A stretch of DNA of 64,000 bases from Micromonospora wenchangensis (GTDB taxonomy: Bacteria; Actinomycetota; Actinomycetes; Mycobacteriales; Micromonosporaceae). The stretch covers positions 1 through 64,000 of the forward strand of contig NZ_MZMV01000015.1 of assembly GCF_002210435.1 (NCBI RefSeq). The letters run 5' to 3'. The notes beneath the pieces were generated by a model. That model worked only from the letters and a program-made list of their open reading frames with translations. It was not told the DNA's origin and made no database searches. The translations under genes were made by a program, and so were the position numbers. Positions 55,627 to 64,000 of the stretch are shown piece after piece (the stretch's first letter is position 1; each line of letters starts with the position of its first letter).

Positions 55627-58600
55627 CCTGCCCGGTGTGCGGCACGCTCGCCGTCCCGGGCGCGCGGTTCTGCCACAACTGCGGCGCGGCGCTGCCGGCC
55701 GCCGCCGGCCTGCCCACCGCCGAACGCCGGGTCGTCACCGTCCTCTTCGGCGACCTGTCCGAGTTCACCTCCTGGTCGGAGGACCTCGACCCGGAACGCG
55801 TCGGCGCGGTCACCGACCGGGTGCTCGCCGCGCTCGCCGGCGCGGTGAAGACGTTCGGCGGGCACGTCGACAAGCTCACCGGCGACGGCATCATGGCGGT
55901 CTTCGGCGCGCCCGTGGCCCACGAGGACGACGCCGAACGGGCCGTCCGGGCCGCCCTGTCGATGCAGCGGGCGGTGCGCCGGGTGCTCGACGACGAACGC
56001 GGCGGCGGCGCACCGCTCGGCCTGCGGGTCGGGCTGAACACCGGCGACGTGATCGCCGGTATCCAGGCCGCCATCGAGTACACGGTCATCGGGGACACGG
56101 TGAACACCGCCGCCCGGCTGGCCGACGCCGCCGCCGTCGGCGCGATCTACGCCGGTGCCCGCACCTCGTCGGCCACCCGGCACGTCGCCTCCTGGCGGGT
56201 GCTGCGCCCGCTGCGGCTCAAGGGCAAGCGCGAGCCGGTCGAGGCGTACGAGCTGCTGGGCCTGCTCGACGCCCCGGGCACCCGGTCGGGGCTCGGCGAC
56301 GAGGCGCCCTTCGTGGGGCGGGAGACCGAGATCGGCCGGGTCGCCGGCCGGCTCGCCGAGGTGATCGACCGGGGCGAACCCCGGGTGCTGCTGATGACCG
56401 CCGAGGCGGGAATCGGCAAGTCCCGGTTCGCCGCCGAGGTGGAACGCCTCGCCGCCGGCTACGACGTCGGCGCGGGCCGGTACGCCGCGCACAGCGGGGC
56501 CCGGGTGCTCTCGGTGCGCTGCGCCGCCTTCGGTGAGCGCCGCCGGCTGGCCCCGCTGGCCGACCTGGTCCGGGCCGCCGTCGGTCTGCCTAGCGACACC
56601 TCCACCGCGCTCACCCGGCCGGCCGTGGAGGAACGGCTGCGCCGGCTCGCCCAGCGGCTCGGCCGGCTGCGCGCCGACGCGCCACCGCTCGCCGGTGACC
56701 AGCTCCTGGCCCTGCTCGGGTACGCCGAACTGCCCGCCGGCAGCCCCGGTGAACAGGGCGGCTGGGGGGCCACCCCGCCGGCCGCCGACGCCGAGGCGGT
56801 GCCGGTCGCGGTGGCCGGGCTGCTCAGCGCCCTGGCCGCCGAGGCGCCGCTGGTGATCGTGGTCGACGACCTGCACGACGCCACCGGCGAGACGATCGCC
56901 GCCCTCGGCGCGACGCTGTCCCGGCTCACCGGACCGGTCCTGGTGATGCTGCTGGGCCGCCCGGAGCTGGTCCGGACCGCCGGGGCGTTGACCTGGATCG
57001 CCGACGCCGAGGTGCAACCGTTGCCGCCGCTGCGCGGCGCGGACGCCTCCCGCCTGCTCACCAGCTATCTCAACGGCGGCAGGCTGCCCCAGGCCGACGC
57101 CGACCGGCTGCTCGCCACCGCCCAGGGCAACGCCTTCTACCTGGCCGAACTGGTCACCCTGCTGCGGGAACGGGGGGCGTTGACCGCCGGCCCCGACGGT
57201 GGCTGGCGGCTCGTGCCCGGGTCGCTGGGCAGCCGGCTGCTCTCCCGGGACCTCGCCGCCGTGCTGGCCGCCCGCATCGACGCGCTCCCGCCGGAGGCCC
57301 GGTCGGTGCTGCGGGACGCCGCCGTGGTCGGCGACGTGGTGCCCACCGGCGCGTTGGAGGCGCTGCGTGAGCAGCGGTCCGGGCCGGCCGGCCGGCCCGG
57401 CGCGGTGGCCGCCGTCGAGCTGGAACGGGCCGTGGAGGAGCTGCTGCAACGCCGGATGCTGCACCGCACCCGCAGCGGTTTCGCGTTCGCCACCCCGCTG
57501 ATGCGGGAGGCCGCCTACGCCGGGGTGAGCAAGGCCGAACTCGCCGAACGGCACGCCGCGCTGGCCCGCTGGGCGACAGGCGTCCCCGGCGCGTCGGTCG
57601 CCCCGCCGGGCGGGTTCACCGACGCGGCCCGCGACGACTTCGTGGCCGAGCAGGTCGAGCGGGCCGCCGTCCTCGCCGACGCGGTGAAGCTCCGGCCGGA
57701 CTCGCCGGCCCGGACGGTCGCCGGCCTCGGGGTGGCCGCGCTGGGCCGGGCCGCCCGCCGGGCGTTGCAGGCCGGCGAGCCGGCACTGGCCGTCGAGTAC
57801 ACCGAACGCGCCGCCGACCTGGCCCGCGACGGGCTGCCGCCGGCCGACCGGGTGGTGCACGCACGGGCGCTGCTCCAGGTCGGCCGGGTCGGTGACGCGC
57901 TCGCCTTCGCCGAGAAGATCGCCGCCAACGCCGGTGACGACGCCGGCACCCGGGCCAGCGCCCTGCTGCTCGCCGGTCAGGCCCACCAGACCCAGGGCGA
58001 CCAGGCCCGCGCGGTGGCCAGCTGGCAGGAGGCGTTGCAGGTAGCCACCGCCGGGGAGGTCACCAACCTGCGGGCGTCGGCGATGCGCCGGCTCGGGATG
58101 GCCGACTTCGTCGCCGGCCGGCTCGGGCAGGCGAGCAGCCGGCTCGCCGCCTCCTACCAGATCAGCCTCGCCGCGAAGGACCCGCGCGGGCAGGCGTGGG
58201 CGTTGCAGAACCTCGCCTGGGTCACCACCACCCGGGGGGACTTCGCCGGCACCGACGCGGTGCTCGGCCGGGCCGCCCGGCTCTTCGCCGAGCTGAAGGA
58301 CCCGTACGGGCGGGCCTGGCTGCGCGGCACCACCGCCTTCGCCCGGCTGCTGGCCGGCCGGCTGGGGGAGGCCTGCCGGCTGGCCGGGATCTTCCTGCCG
58401 TTCGGGGAACGGGTCGGCGAGGCGTGGGCGGTGGGCACACTGCGCGCGGTCGAGGCGTTCGCCGGGGCGGAACTGGGCGAGGTGGCCGAGGCCGACCGGT
58501 CGGCCCGCCGGGCGTACCGGGACTTCGCCGCCGTCTCCGACGACTGGGGGCGGGGGTTCGCCCTGGTCGTGCGGGGGGTGGTGGCGCGGGGGCTGGGCGA

Positions 58601-59198
58601 GCCGGAGCACGCCGCCGACCTGTTCACCGACGCTCTCGCGTACGCCGGGCGGACGTCGCACCCGCTGCTGACCGGGATGGCCGGCACGCTGCGCGGCTTC
58701 GTGGCGCTGGACATGGGCGATTGCGAGACCGCCGAGCGGGACGCCCGTGCGGTGCTGACCGCCGTGGAACCGCACAACCCGCAGGCCCCGGCGCAGGCCG
58801 CCCCCCGGGTGCTGCTCGCCACCGCCCGGCTCGCCGCCGGTGACCCGGCCACCGCGGTCGGGTTGCTCGCCCCGGTGGCGACGACCGCCGCGAAGACGCC
58901 GACCCTGCTGTTCTCCCGCCGGCAGACCCTCGCCCGGTACGCTTCCGCGCTGCTCGCCCACGGTCAGACGGAACAGGCGTTGGACTGGGCCCGACGGGCG
59001 GTCGCCGCCCCGGCGGAGGACGTCCGCAGCCAGGTGATCGGCGCCGGGGTGCTGGCCGAGGCGCTGGCGGCCTGCGGCCTCCCGGCCGAGGCGCTGGCCA
59101 GCGCGCAGGAGGCGGTGCGGCTGGCCTACGCCACCGAGCAGCGCAGCGAACGGGCCAGCGCCGACGCCCTGGCGGCCCGGCTGGCCGCCGGGGTCTGA
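55623..59198 (+). CDS. Class III adenylate/guanylate cyclase with zinc ribbon, ATPase and TPR region
   Basis: 1191 residues. A zinc ribbon (Cys3, Cys6, Cys17, Cys20) opens the protein. The cyclase domain (about 35-210) has metal ligands Asp44 (FGDLSEF) and Asp88 (KLTGDG), Lys84, and the IGDTVNTAARL segment with Asn and Arg, so it looks active. An ATPase domain follows (Walker A AEAGIGKS, Walker B LVIVVDDL), then a long helical TPR-like region to the end. Cyclases of this design are ATP-sensing signal proteins in actinobacteria. In mycobacteria the neighbouring position of the MBL gene is held by the CRP regulator; here the cyclic-nucleotide source takes its place. Confidence 0.88.
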   Translation: MTCPVCGTLAVPGARFCHNCGAALPAAAGLPTAERRVVTVLFGDLSEFTSWSEDLDPERVGAVTDRVLAALAGAVKTFGGHVDKLTGDGIMAVFGAPVAHEDDAERAVRAALSMQRAVRRVLDDERGGGAPLGLRVGLNTGDVIAGIQAAIEYTVIGDTVNTAARLADAAAVGAIYAGARTSSATRHVASWRVLRPLRLKGKREPVEAYELLGLLDAPGTRSGLGDEAPFVGRETEIGRVAGRLAEVIDRGEPRVLLMTAEAGIGKSRFAAEVERLAAGYDVGAGRYAAHSGARVLSVRCAAFGERRRLAPLADLVRAAVGLPSDTSTALTRPAVEERLRRLAQRLGRLRADAPPLAGDQLLALLGYAELPAGSPGEQGGWGATPPAADAEAVPVAVAGLLSALAAEAPLVIVVDDLHDATGETIAALGATLSRLTGPVLVMLLGRPELVRTAGALTWIADAEVQPLPPLRGADASRLLTSYLNGGRLPQADADRLLATAQGNAFYLAELVTLLRERGALTAGPDGGWRLVPGSLGSRLLSRDLAAVLAARIDALPPEARSVLRDAAVVGDVVPTGALEALREQRSGPAGRPGAVAAVELERAVEELLQRRMLHRTRSGFAFATPLMREAAYAGVSKAELAERHAALARWATGVPGASVAPPGGFTDAARDDFVAEQVERAAVLADAVKLRPDSPARTVAGLGVAALGRAARRALQAGEPALAVEYTERAADLARDGLPPADRVVHARALLQVGRVGDALAFAEKIAANAGDDAGTRASALLLAGQAHQTQGDQARAVASWQEALQVATAGEVTNLRASAMRRLGMADFVAGRLGQASSRLAASYQISLAAKDPRGQAWALQNLAWVTTTRGDFAGTDAVLGRAARLFAELKDPYGRAWLRGTTAFARLLAGRLGEACRLAGIFLPFGERVGEAWAVGTLRAVEAFAGAELGEVAEADRSARRAYRDFAAVSDDWGRGFALVVRGVVARGLGEPEHAADLFTDALAYAGRTSHPLLTGMAGTLRGFVALDMGDCETAERDARAVLTAVEPHNPQAPAQAAPRVLLATARLAAGDPATAVGLLAPVATTAAKTPTLLFSRRQTLARYASALLAHGQTEQALDWARRAVAAPAEDVRSQVIGAGVLAEALAACGLPAEALASAQEAVRLAYATEQRSERASADALAARLAAGV

Positions 59199-59361
59199 CC
59201 GGGACGGTCGGCGGGTGCCGGCGGTGGTCCGCCGGGCGCGATCGTCCGCGGACGGCAGGTCTGTCGGTTCCGGGGATGTGCGCCTGTCGGCCGGGACGGT
59301 TAGCGTGTCACTTCACGCGACCGCCACTCGGTGCCGGTCGCGCCGTCGGGTGGGGGGCAGG

Positions 59362-59880
59362 ATGAGGTTGCCGCGTTCGGGCGCCGGTTGGACGATCGCG
59401 GTCTTCGGGGTGCTCGCGGTGCTGCTCGGTGCGCTCGGGCTGGTGTGGCCGGAGGCGCAGCTGCGGATGCTCGGCTTCGAGGTGCCGGCGACCCGGGCAC
59501 CGGGCGACTACACCGGCACGTTCCTCACCGCGTCCTCGATGGCCTCGTTCAACATGGGCGTCTACTACCTGTTGGCGGTGGCGACCGAGTGGCGGGCGTT
59601 CTACCGGTTCACGGTGGTCTTCCGGCTGGTCACCTTCACCGTCTTCACGCTGACCGTGCTGGCCGACGTGGCACCGGACCGGTTCATCGGGGTGGCGCTG
59701 TGGGAGGGTGCGGGCGCGGTGGCGACGGCGCTCGGCCTACGCTTCGACGCCCGCCGATCCGCAGGTGGGGGCGGTAGCGCTCCCAACTCGACACCGTCCC
59801 AGGTCAGCGGCGTCTCCGGGGGCGCGACGAGCCGGGCGGCCGCCGCCGGTCCGGCCACCGCCGCCGGTACGGACCGCTGA
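59362..59880 (+). CDS. Small integral membrane protein
   Basis: 172 residues with four hydrophobic spans (GWTIAVFGVLAVLLGALGLV, then MGVYYLLAVATEW, FRLVTFTVFTLTVLADV and a last one near GAVATALGL) and a low-complexity Ala/Ser/Gly tail. GGGGGG lies just before the ATG at 59362; the longer frame is not supported. The family is unrecognised; small four-span membrane proteins of this kind are often of unknown function. Function not assigned. Confidence 0.7.
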   Translation: MRLPRSGAGWTIAVFGVLAVLLGALGLVWPEAQLRMLGFEVPATRAPGDYTGTFLTASSMASFNMGVYYLLAVATEWRAFYRFTVVFRLVTFTVFTLTVLADVAPDRFIGVALWEGAGAVATALGLRFDARRSAGGGGSAPNSTPSQVSGVSGGATSRAAAAGPATAAGTDR

Positions 59881-59910
59881 GCGCCCCGGCGGAACGGGTA
59901 TTTTCGAGCC

Positions 59911-61467
59911 GTGACCGAGACCCCGCCCGGCGCCCTCCGGCTGCCCAATGTGCCCGGTCTGACCGACCTGCAGGTGTTTGCCCGGGGCGGCTACGCCACC
60001 GTCTACCGGGCCACCCAGATCTCCGTCGGTCGGGAGGTCGCCGTCAAGGTGGAGAACCGCACCCTGGACAACGAACGCGACCAGGCCCGGTTCCTGCGGG
60101 AGGCGCGGGCGGCCGGGCGGATGTCCTCGCACCCGCACGTGGTCGACCTCTTCGACGTCGGGGTGACCGTCGACCAGCACCCCTACCTGATCATGGAGTT
60201 GTGCGACGGGTCGTACGCGGAGCGGATGCGCACCTCGCCGCTCGACGCGTCCGAGACCCGTGACCTCGGCATCAAGATCGCCGACGCGCTGGCCCACTCG
60301 CACGCGGCCGGGGTGCTGCACCGCGACGTCAAGCCCGCCAACATCCTGCACTCGCACTTCAACTCGGCGGTGCTCGCCGACTTCGGGCTGGCCGTGCTGG
60401 CCGAGGCGCGGGACGCCTCGGTCACCCTGGAGGTGCTCACCCCGGCCTACGCCCCGCCGGAGATGTTCAACCACAGCCCGCCGTCACCTGCCGTCGACGT
60501 GTACGCCCTCTGCGCCACCCTCTACGCGGTGATGACCGGACGCCCCCCGCGCTGGCAGTCCGAGCGCAACCCGAGCCTGGTCACCGTGCTGGAGCTGTTC
60601 CACCACCCGATCCCCGACCTGCCGGGAGTGCCCACCGAGCTGGTCGACGTGCTGCGCGCCGGGATGTCCAACGACCCCGACGCCCGCCCCTCCGCCCTCG
60701 AACTGCGCGACCTGCTCACCGCGCTGCCCGTCGACCCGGCCCCCGCCCCGGTCAGCGGCGCCCCGGTCTCCGGCGGGCCGTCCGGGGGCACCGGCAGCGG
60801 TGGGCCGTACACCCTCGGGTGGACCACCAGCCAGCCCGGACGGATCACCGGGCAGCCCGCCCAACGCCCCCCGACCCAGGACGACCACCCGACCGTGCCG
60901 CACGGCGCACGTCGGCGGCGGCGCTGGTTCTTCGGCGGGGCCGGGGTGCTCGCCCTGGCCGCCTCGGCGAGCGCCGGGGCCTGGGTCGCCGGTGGCGCGC
61001 CGCCGCTGGCCGGGCCGACCGCCGCCCCGTCGACCGTCGGCTCGTCCAGCCCGGCCGCCCGCTGGGGCACCCTGCCCGGCTGCGCCTCCGACGGCACCGC
61101 CGCGGTCCTGCCACCCGGCGCCCGGTGCGCCCCCGTGCTGGAGTGCTTCGGCCCCGTCCGGCTGCGCGGCGACCGGGCCGAGGCCGCCCAGGTCTCCTGC
61201 GAGGGGCGGCACACCTGGGAGACTTACGTGGAGGGACAGTTGCCGGCCGCGCTGGCCACCGCCGGGCACGCCACGATCAGCGCCGACCCGACCGTCCGGT
61301 CGGTGTGCAACGCGCGGACGTTCCGGCTGACCAGCGGGATCGACTACACCAACGGCTGGCGGCTCGAAGTGCTGCCACCCGGCGAGCAGGATCTCGACCG
61401 CACCTACCGCTGCCTGGCCGGGCGGGGCGTGGACGCCCTGGTCGCCCCCACCCTCACTGGTCGCTGA
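59911..61467 (+). CDS. Membrane Ser/Thr protein kinase
   Basis: 518 residues. Residues 20-275 are a eukaryotic-like kinase: Gly-rich loop ARGGYATVY, Lys46 in VAVKV, HRDVKPANIL (catalytic Asp), ADFGLAV (Mg Asp). A Pro/Gly-rich linker follows, then one membrane span near residue 345 (GAGVLALAASASAGAWVAGG), and an extracellular domain with several Cys (GCASDGTAAVLPPGARCAPV). The outer part may sense a ligand. TATTTT lies six bases before the GTG at 59911, with no Shine-Dalgarno, so it is probably leaderless. Confidence 0.92.
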   Translation: MTETPPGALRLPNVPGLTDLQVFARGGYATVYRATQISVGREVAVKVENRTLDNERDQARFLREARAAGRMSSHPHVVDLFDVGVTVDQHPYLIMELCDGSYAERMRTSPLDASETRDLGIKIADALAHSHAAGVLHRDVKPANILHSHFNSAVLADFGLAVLAEARDASVTLEVLTPAYAPPEMFNHSPPSPAVDVYALCATLYAVMTGRPPRWQSERNPSLVTVLELFHHPIPDLPGVPTELVDVLRAGMSNDPDARPSALELRDLLTALPVDPAPAPVSGAPVSGGPSGGTGSGGPYTLGWTTSQPGRITGQPAQRPPTQDDHPTVPHGARRRRRWFFGGAGVLALAASASAGAWVAGGAPPLAGPTAAPSTVGSSSPAARWGTLPGCASDGTAAVLPPGARCAPVLECFGPVRLRGDRAEAAQVSCEGRHTWETYVEGQLPAALATAGHATISADPTVRSVCNARTFRLTSGIDYTNGWRLEVLPPGEQDLDRTYRCLAGRGVDALVAPTLTGR

Positions 61468-61780
61468 CCTCGCGCATCCGGTGCAGCCGGCTCAGCACCG
61501 CCGCGCTGTCCAACGCGTCGAGGGTGTCGGCGTCGAGGAACGAGCCCGGCTCCAACTGCCCCGGCGGGGGCGGCACGGCCGGTGTCTCCCGGTCGTCGCG
61601 TTCGCGCAGCGCCGCCAGCGCGGTGCCGGTCACCGTCGCGAAGAGGACACCGAGCAGCGCCAACCCCACAGTCATGATGCCGGCGGGATGCCGGAAGACC
61701 AGCGCCACCACCACCGCGCCGGTCGCCAGCGCCGCGACCACCGCCACGGTCCGCGCGTCCGGTCTCAGGAATCGCCTCAC
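61454..61780 (-). CDS. Small membrane protein antisense to the kinase end
   Basis: 108 residues with two membrane spans (VAVVAALATGAVVVALVF and IMTVGLALLGVLFATVTG), then an acidic C-terminus (FLDADTLDALDSAAVLSRLH). It overlaps the kinase stop by 14 bases on the opposite strand and is divergent from the binding protein gene. GTG start at 61780 without a clear binding site. Unknown function. Confidence 0.6.
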   Translation of the reverse strand: MRRFLRPDARTVAVVAALATGAVVVALVFRHPAGIMTVGLALLGVLFATVTGTALAALRERDDRETPAVPPPPGQLEPGSFLDADTLDALDSAAVLSRLHRMREVSDQ

Positions 61781-61999
61781 CCGCCAAGCATGGCCTTTTC
61801 GGGCGTGCTGTCAAACCGTACGGCCCGGTGTGGTTGACCGTTCTGCCTAGAGTGACAAACGTCGAGATGCCGTCCCGGTGGGTGGCCCCGCCGTTTCCGG
61901 GGCCACGCCGGCCGCGCCGCCGGCCGGGCGGCGCGACGGAGATGGACCCGAGCCGCTACCCTCGGTGTCCCCCAGGCTGTCCGTCAGCGAGGTGCGCCG
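61781..61999. promoter_or_regulatory. Control region upstream of the binding-protein gene
   Basis: 219 bases, no gene. A 9-base hairpin (gtggccccg 61882-61890, complement at 61898-61906) lies in the leader of the 62000 gene. A TAGAGT hexamer (61848-61853) is a possible -10, but no good -35 is at the correct distance. Confidence 0.35.
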
Positions 62000-62941
62000 A
62001 TGAACCACATCTCCACCCGCCACCGGGTCCGATCGGTCACCACCACCCTGGCGGTGGCCCTGACCCTCACCCTGGCCGCCGCCGCCGGCTGCGAGAACCG
62101 CCGTGAGCCGTCGCTGCCCTCGGTCCGCGACAAGCTGCGCGAGTCGCACATCGACGGTCAGCCGAAGATCAAGATCGGGGTGGCCACCACCGAGCCGTTG
62201 ATGGGCGAGCTGCGCAACGGTGTGCACTCCGGCTTCGACGTGGAGATCGCCCGCTACGTCGCCTCCTACCTCGGCTACGAGGGTGACCAGCGCATCGAGT
62301 GGGTCTCGGTGACCACCGAGGACCGCATCCCCGCCCTCCAGGGGGGCGTGGTCGACCTGGTGGTCTCCAGCTTCTCCATCACCGAGGAGCGGGAGAAGCT
62401 GGTCAGCTTCGCCGGGCCGTACTTCGTCACCACCCAGGAGGTGATGGTGCCGACCCGGCTCAGGGACAAGATCCGCACCATCGAGGACCTCCGCGAACCG
62501 GCCTACAAGGTGTGCACCAGCGGCGGCTCCACCACCGAGGCCGAGCTGGCCAAGCACGACGTCAAGGCGCTGGTGGTCAAGGAGGTCGGCGACTGCGTCA
62601 AAGGCATCCGGGAGGGCCGCTACGACGCGGTCAGCTCCGACGAGACGATCCTCGCCGGGTTCCTCTCCCTCTACCCGACCGAGTTCGAGATCGTGGACAT
62701 GCCCTTCGGCACCAGCGAACTGCTCGGCATCGGGGTGCCGATCGGTGACCCCGCCCTGCGCGACCTGGTCGCCTTCGCCCTCCAGAAGAGCTACCTCCAG
62801 GGCCGCAGCGGGATCAGCAGCCCGTGGCTCACCGCCTACAACAAGTCCCTCGGCCCGTGGTTGAAGGCGGACAAGGCACAGCCCCAGCCGCTGAACGTGC
62901 CGGAACTGGTCGACTTCGACGACAAGGCGCCGACCCGGTGA
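62000..62941 (+). CDS. Amino-acid-type extracellular binding lipoprotein (GlnH-like, family 3)
   Basis: 313 residues. Lipoprotein signal with a hydrophobic core and lipobox AAAGC, then an SBP_bac_3 domain: IKIGVATTEPLMGELRNGVH, SGFDVEIARYVASYLGY, VDLVVSSFSITEEREKLVSF, GPYFVTTQEVMVP and a DAVSSDETILAG segment. The FDVEIA and SGGSTTE motifs are typical of glutamate/glutamine binders. No ABC permease genes follow; instead it overlaps a membrane protein by GTGA. This resembles the GlnH-GlnX sensing pair of mycobacteria more than a transporter. Confidence 0.88.
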   Translation: MNHISTRHRVRSVTTTLAVALTLTLAAAAGCENRREPSLPSVRDKLRESHIDGQPKIKIGVATTEPLMGELRNGVHSGFDVEIARYVASYLGYEGDQRIEWVSVTTEDRIPALQGGVVDLVVSSFSITEEREKLVSFAGPYFVTTQEVMVPTRLRDKIRTIEDLREPAYKVCTSGGSTTEAELAKHDVKALVVKEVGDCVKGIREGRYDAVSSDETILAGFLSLYPTEFEIVDMPFGTSELLGIGVPIGDPALRDLVAFALQKSYLQGRSGISSPWLTAYNKSLGPWLKADKAQPQPLNVPELVDFDDKAPTR

Positions 62942-63978
62942 CCGCCCCGGCCGTACCGCAGGATCTGGGCGCCACCACCGTTGCGGTGCGCGACGGCTGG
63001 GACCCGGCGGTGGAGCGGCGGGCGCGGGCCAGCCAGTCGTTCTGGACGGCCGTGGTCGGGGTGCCCGCCATCTTCTCCGTGCTGCGGCTCGGCGTCGAGG
63101 CGGGCGGCGAACTCCAGACCACGCTGCTGCTGGTGGCGAACGTCGGGCCGGTGAACCTGCTCGCCGGCTTCCTCACCACCGCCGCCCGGCTGCTCTCCAC
63201 CGGCCTGGTCGCGGTCTTCGCGCTCGGCGCGGTGCTGCGGGTCAGCGTCGAACGGATGCCGCCCACCGTCCGTCGCCCGCTCTTCGTCCGCTGGGCGGAC
63301 CTCACCCCGGCCTGGTTCGTGCTGGCCAGCTTCCTCACCGCCCTGGTCACCTGGCAACTGCTCTACCTGCCGTTGCTGCTGCCGGCGTTCGTCGCCGCCT
63401 TCCAGCTCACCCCGGCCCGCCTGCACGAGCACGTCGTACCCCGGACGCTGATCGTGGTGGCGCTGCTCGGCGGCTACGGGTGGCTGCTCGCCCCCACCCT
63501 CGTCGACGCGTGGCAGCAACGGGAACTGCTCGTCCTGGCGCTGCTCGTCGCCCCGCCGCTGCTCGCCCTCGCGGTCACCGGCCCGCTGCCCGGGGCGGTG
63601 ATCCGGCCGCTCGCGTCGGTCACCGAGGCGGCGGTGCTGGCCATGCTGGTCTGGGCGGCGCTGCCGGTGATCACCACCCCGGTGCTGCCGCTCACCGTGA
63701 CCACCGTGGAGTCGAGCCCCGGAGTCACCGAGGACGTCCGGGGGCACGTGGTCACCGTGGACGACGTCAACATGGTGCTGCTCCAGGAACGCGGCGGCGT
63801 CCGGTACGTGCCGGTGGACGACGTCCGCGCCCAGGTGCTCTGCCCCAGCGAGGAGGAGCTGCCCCGGCACCGGCTGCGCATCCGCGACTACCACGTCGAG
63901 GACTCGCTGCTGGAGGGGCTGGGCCGGCGGGTGCGCCCGGTGCACCGTACCGACGCGGCCTGCCGCGCCGTGCGCTGA
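62938..63978 (+). CDS. Multi-span membrane protein coupled to the binding lipoprotein
   Basis: 346 residues, with about seven hydrophobic spans between residues 30 and 260 and a C-terminal soluble domain of about 80 residues (SSPGVTEDVRGHVVTVDDVN, then VRYVPVDDVRAQVL). It has a Leu/Ala/Val-rich membrane core with no transporter motif I recognise. The GTG start overlaps the binding protein stop. It may transmit the binding signal to the kinase at 59911; the pairing is by gene order only. Confidence 0.75.
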   Translation: MTAPAVPQDLGATTVAVRDGWDPAVERRARASQSFWTAVVGVPAIFSVLRLGVEAGGELQTTLLLVANVGPVNLLAGFLTTAARLLSTGLVAVFALGAVLRVSVERMPPTVRRPLFVRWADLTPAWFVLASFLTALVTWQLLYLPLLLPAFVAAFQLTPARLHEHVVPRTLIVVALLGGYGWLLAPTLVDAWQQRELLVLALLVAPPLLALAVTGPLPGAVIRPLASVTEAAVLAMLVWAALPVITTPVLPLTVTTVESSPGVTEDVRGHVVTVDDVNMVLLQERGGVRYVPVDDVRAQVLCPSEEELPRHRLRIRDYHVEDSLLEGLGRRVRPVHRTDAACRAVR

Positions 63979-64000
63979 CCGACGGATCAGTAGGACTTCT
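63979..64000. other. End of window
   Basis: Twenty-two bases after the last stop codon; nothing can be said about them. Confidence 0.3.

Noticed and set aside
55539-58961. 1140-codon minus-strand frame over the cyclase
   Set aside because: Shadow frame; the plus-strand protein has zinc ribbon, cyclase and ATPase motifs.

Overview
The window is very GC-rich, with G/C-biased third codon positions, GTG starts, 4-base ATGA/GTGA gene overlaps, WhiB, LuxR and MmpL proteins, and many apparently leaderless genes. It is chromosomal DNA of a filamentous actinomycete, most likely a Micromonospora-like member of the Micromonosporaceae. The genus is an inference; no search was run.

Layout. (1) 491-6603: a complete five-gene peptide/nickel-type ABC import operon closed by a strong bidirectional hairpin. 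(2) 6660-9274: a hypothetical protein and a secreted HNH lipoprotein on the minus strand, divergent from a DHA2-type drug exporter. (3) 9609-30417: a biosynthetic gene cluster. A LuxR-type regulator and a small hypothetical gene precede one long operon-like run (11338-28124, mostly 4-base overlaps), and an MmpL exporter follows. (4) 30476-33978: leuA with an attenuator-type leader, a nitroreductase-like gene and a lipoprotein. (5) 34224-45254: lysC/asd, a diguanylate cyclase, secreted and transport proteins, and an SDR/LysR pair. (6) 45262-45656: tRNA-Pro, a fragment of an MDR oxidoreductase gene and a large perfect inverted repeat. (7) 45696-55626: metallophosphoesterase, YqeY, bifunctional PBP with PASTA, WblA/WhiB4, two ArsA/Get3-like ATPases, DUF4177, RidA and MBL hydrolase, an arrangement that resembles the ponA2-whiB4-Rv3680-Rv3679 neighbourhood of mycobacteria. 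(8) 55623-63978: a large class III cyclase/ATPase, a Ser/Thr kinase, and a glutamate-type binding lipoprotein with a membrane partner.

The most interesting part is the cluster. It looks like a polyunsaturated-fatty-acid (Pfa/Hgl-type) iterative synthase split over separate proteins: AT-ACP-ACP; a FabL-type enoyl reductase fused to KS and a chain-length-factor-like domain; KR-DH; stand-alone DH; KR with an apparently dead DH. Two related P450s, a diacylglycerol-kinase-like lipid kinase, an SDR, an MFS exporter and an MmpL exporter accompany it. The expected product is a reduced or partly unsaturated, P450-oxidised and possibly phosphorylated lipid-like polyketide that is exported. No thioesterase, phosphopantetheinyl transferase or acyl-ligase gene is visible, so release and priming are open questions.
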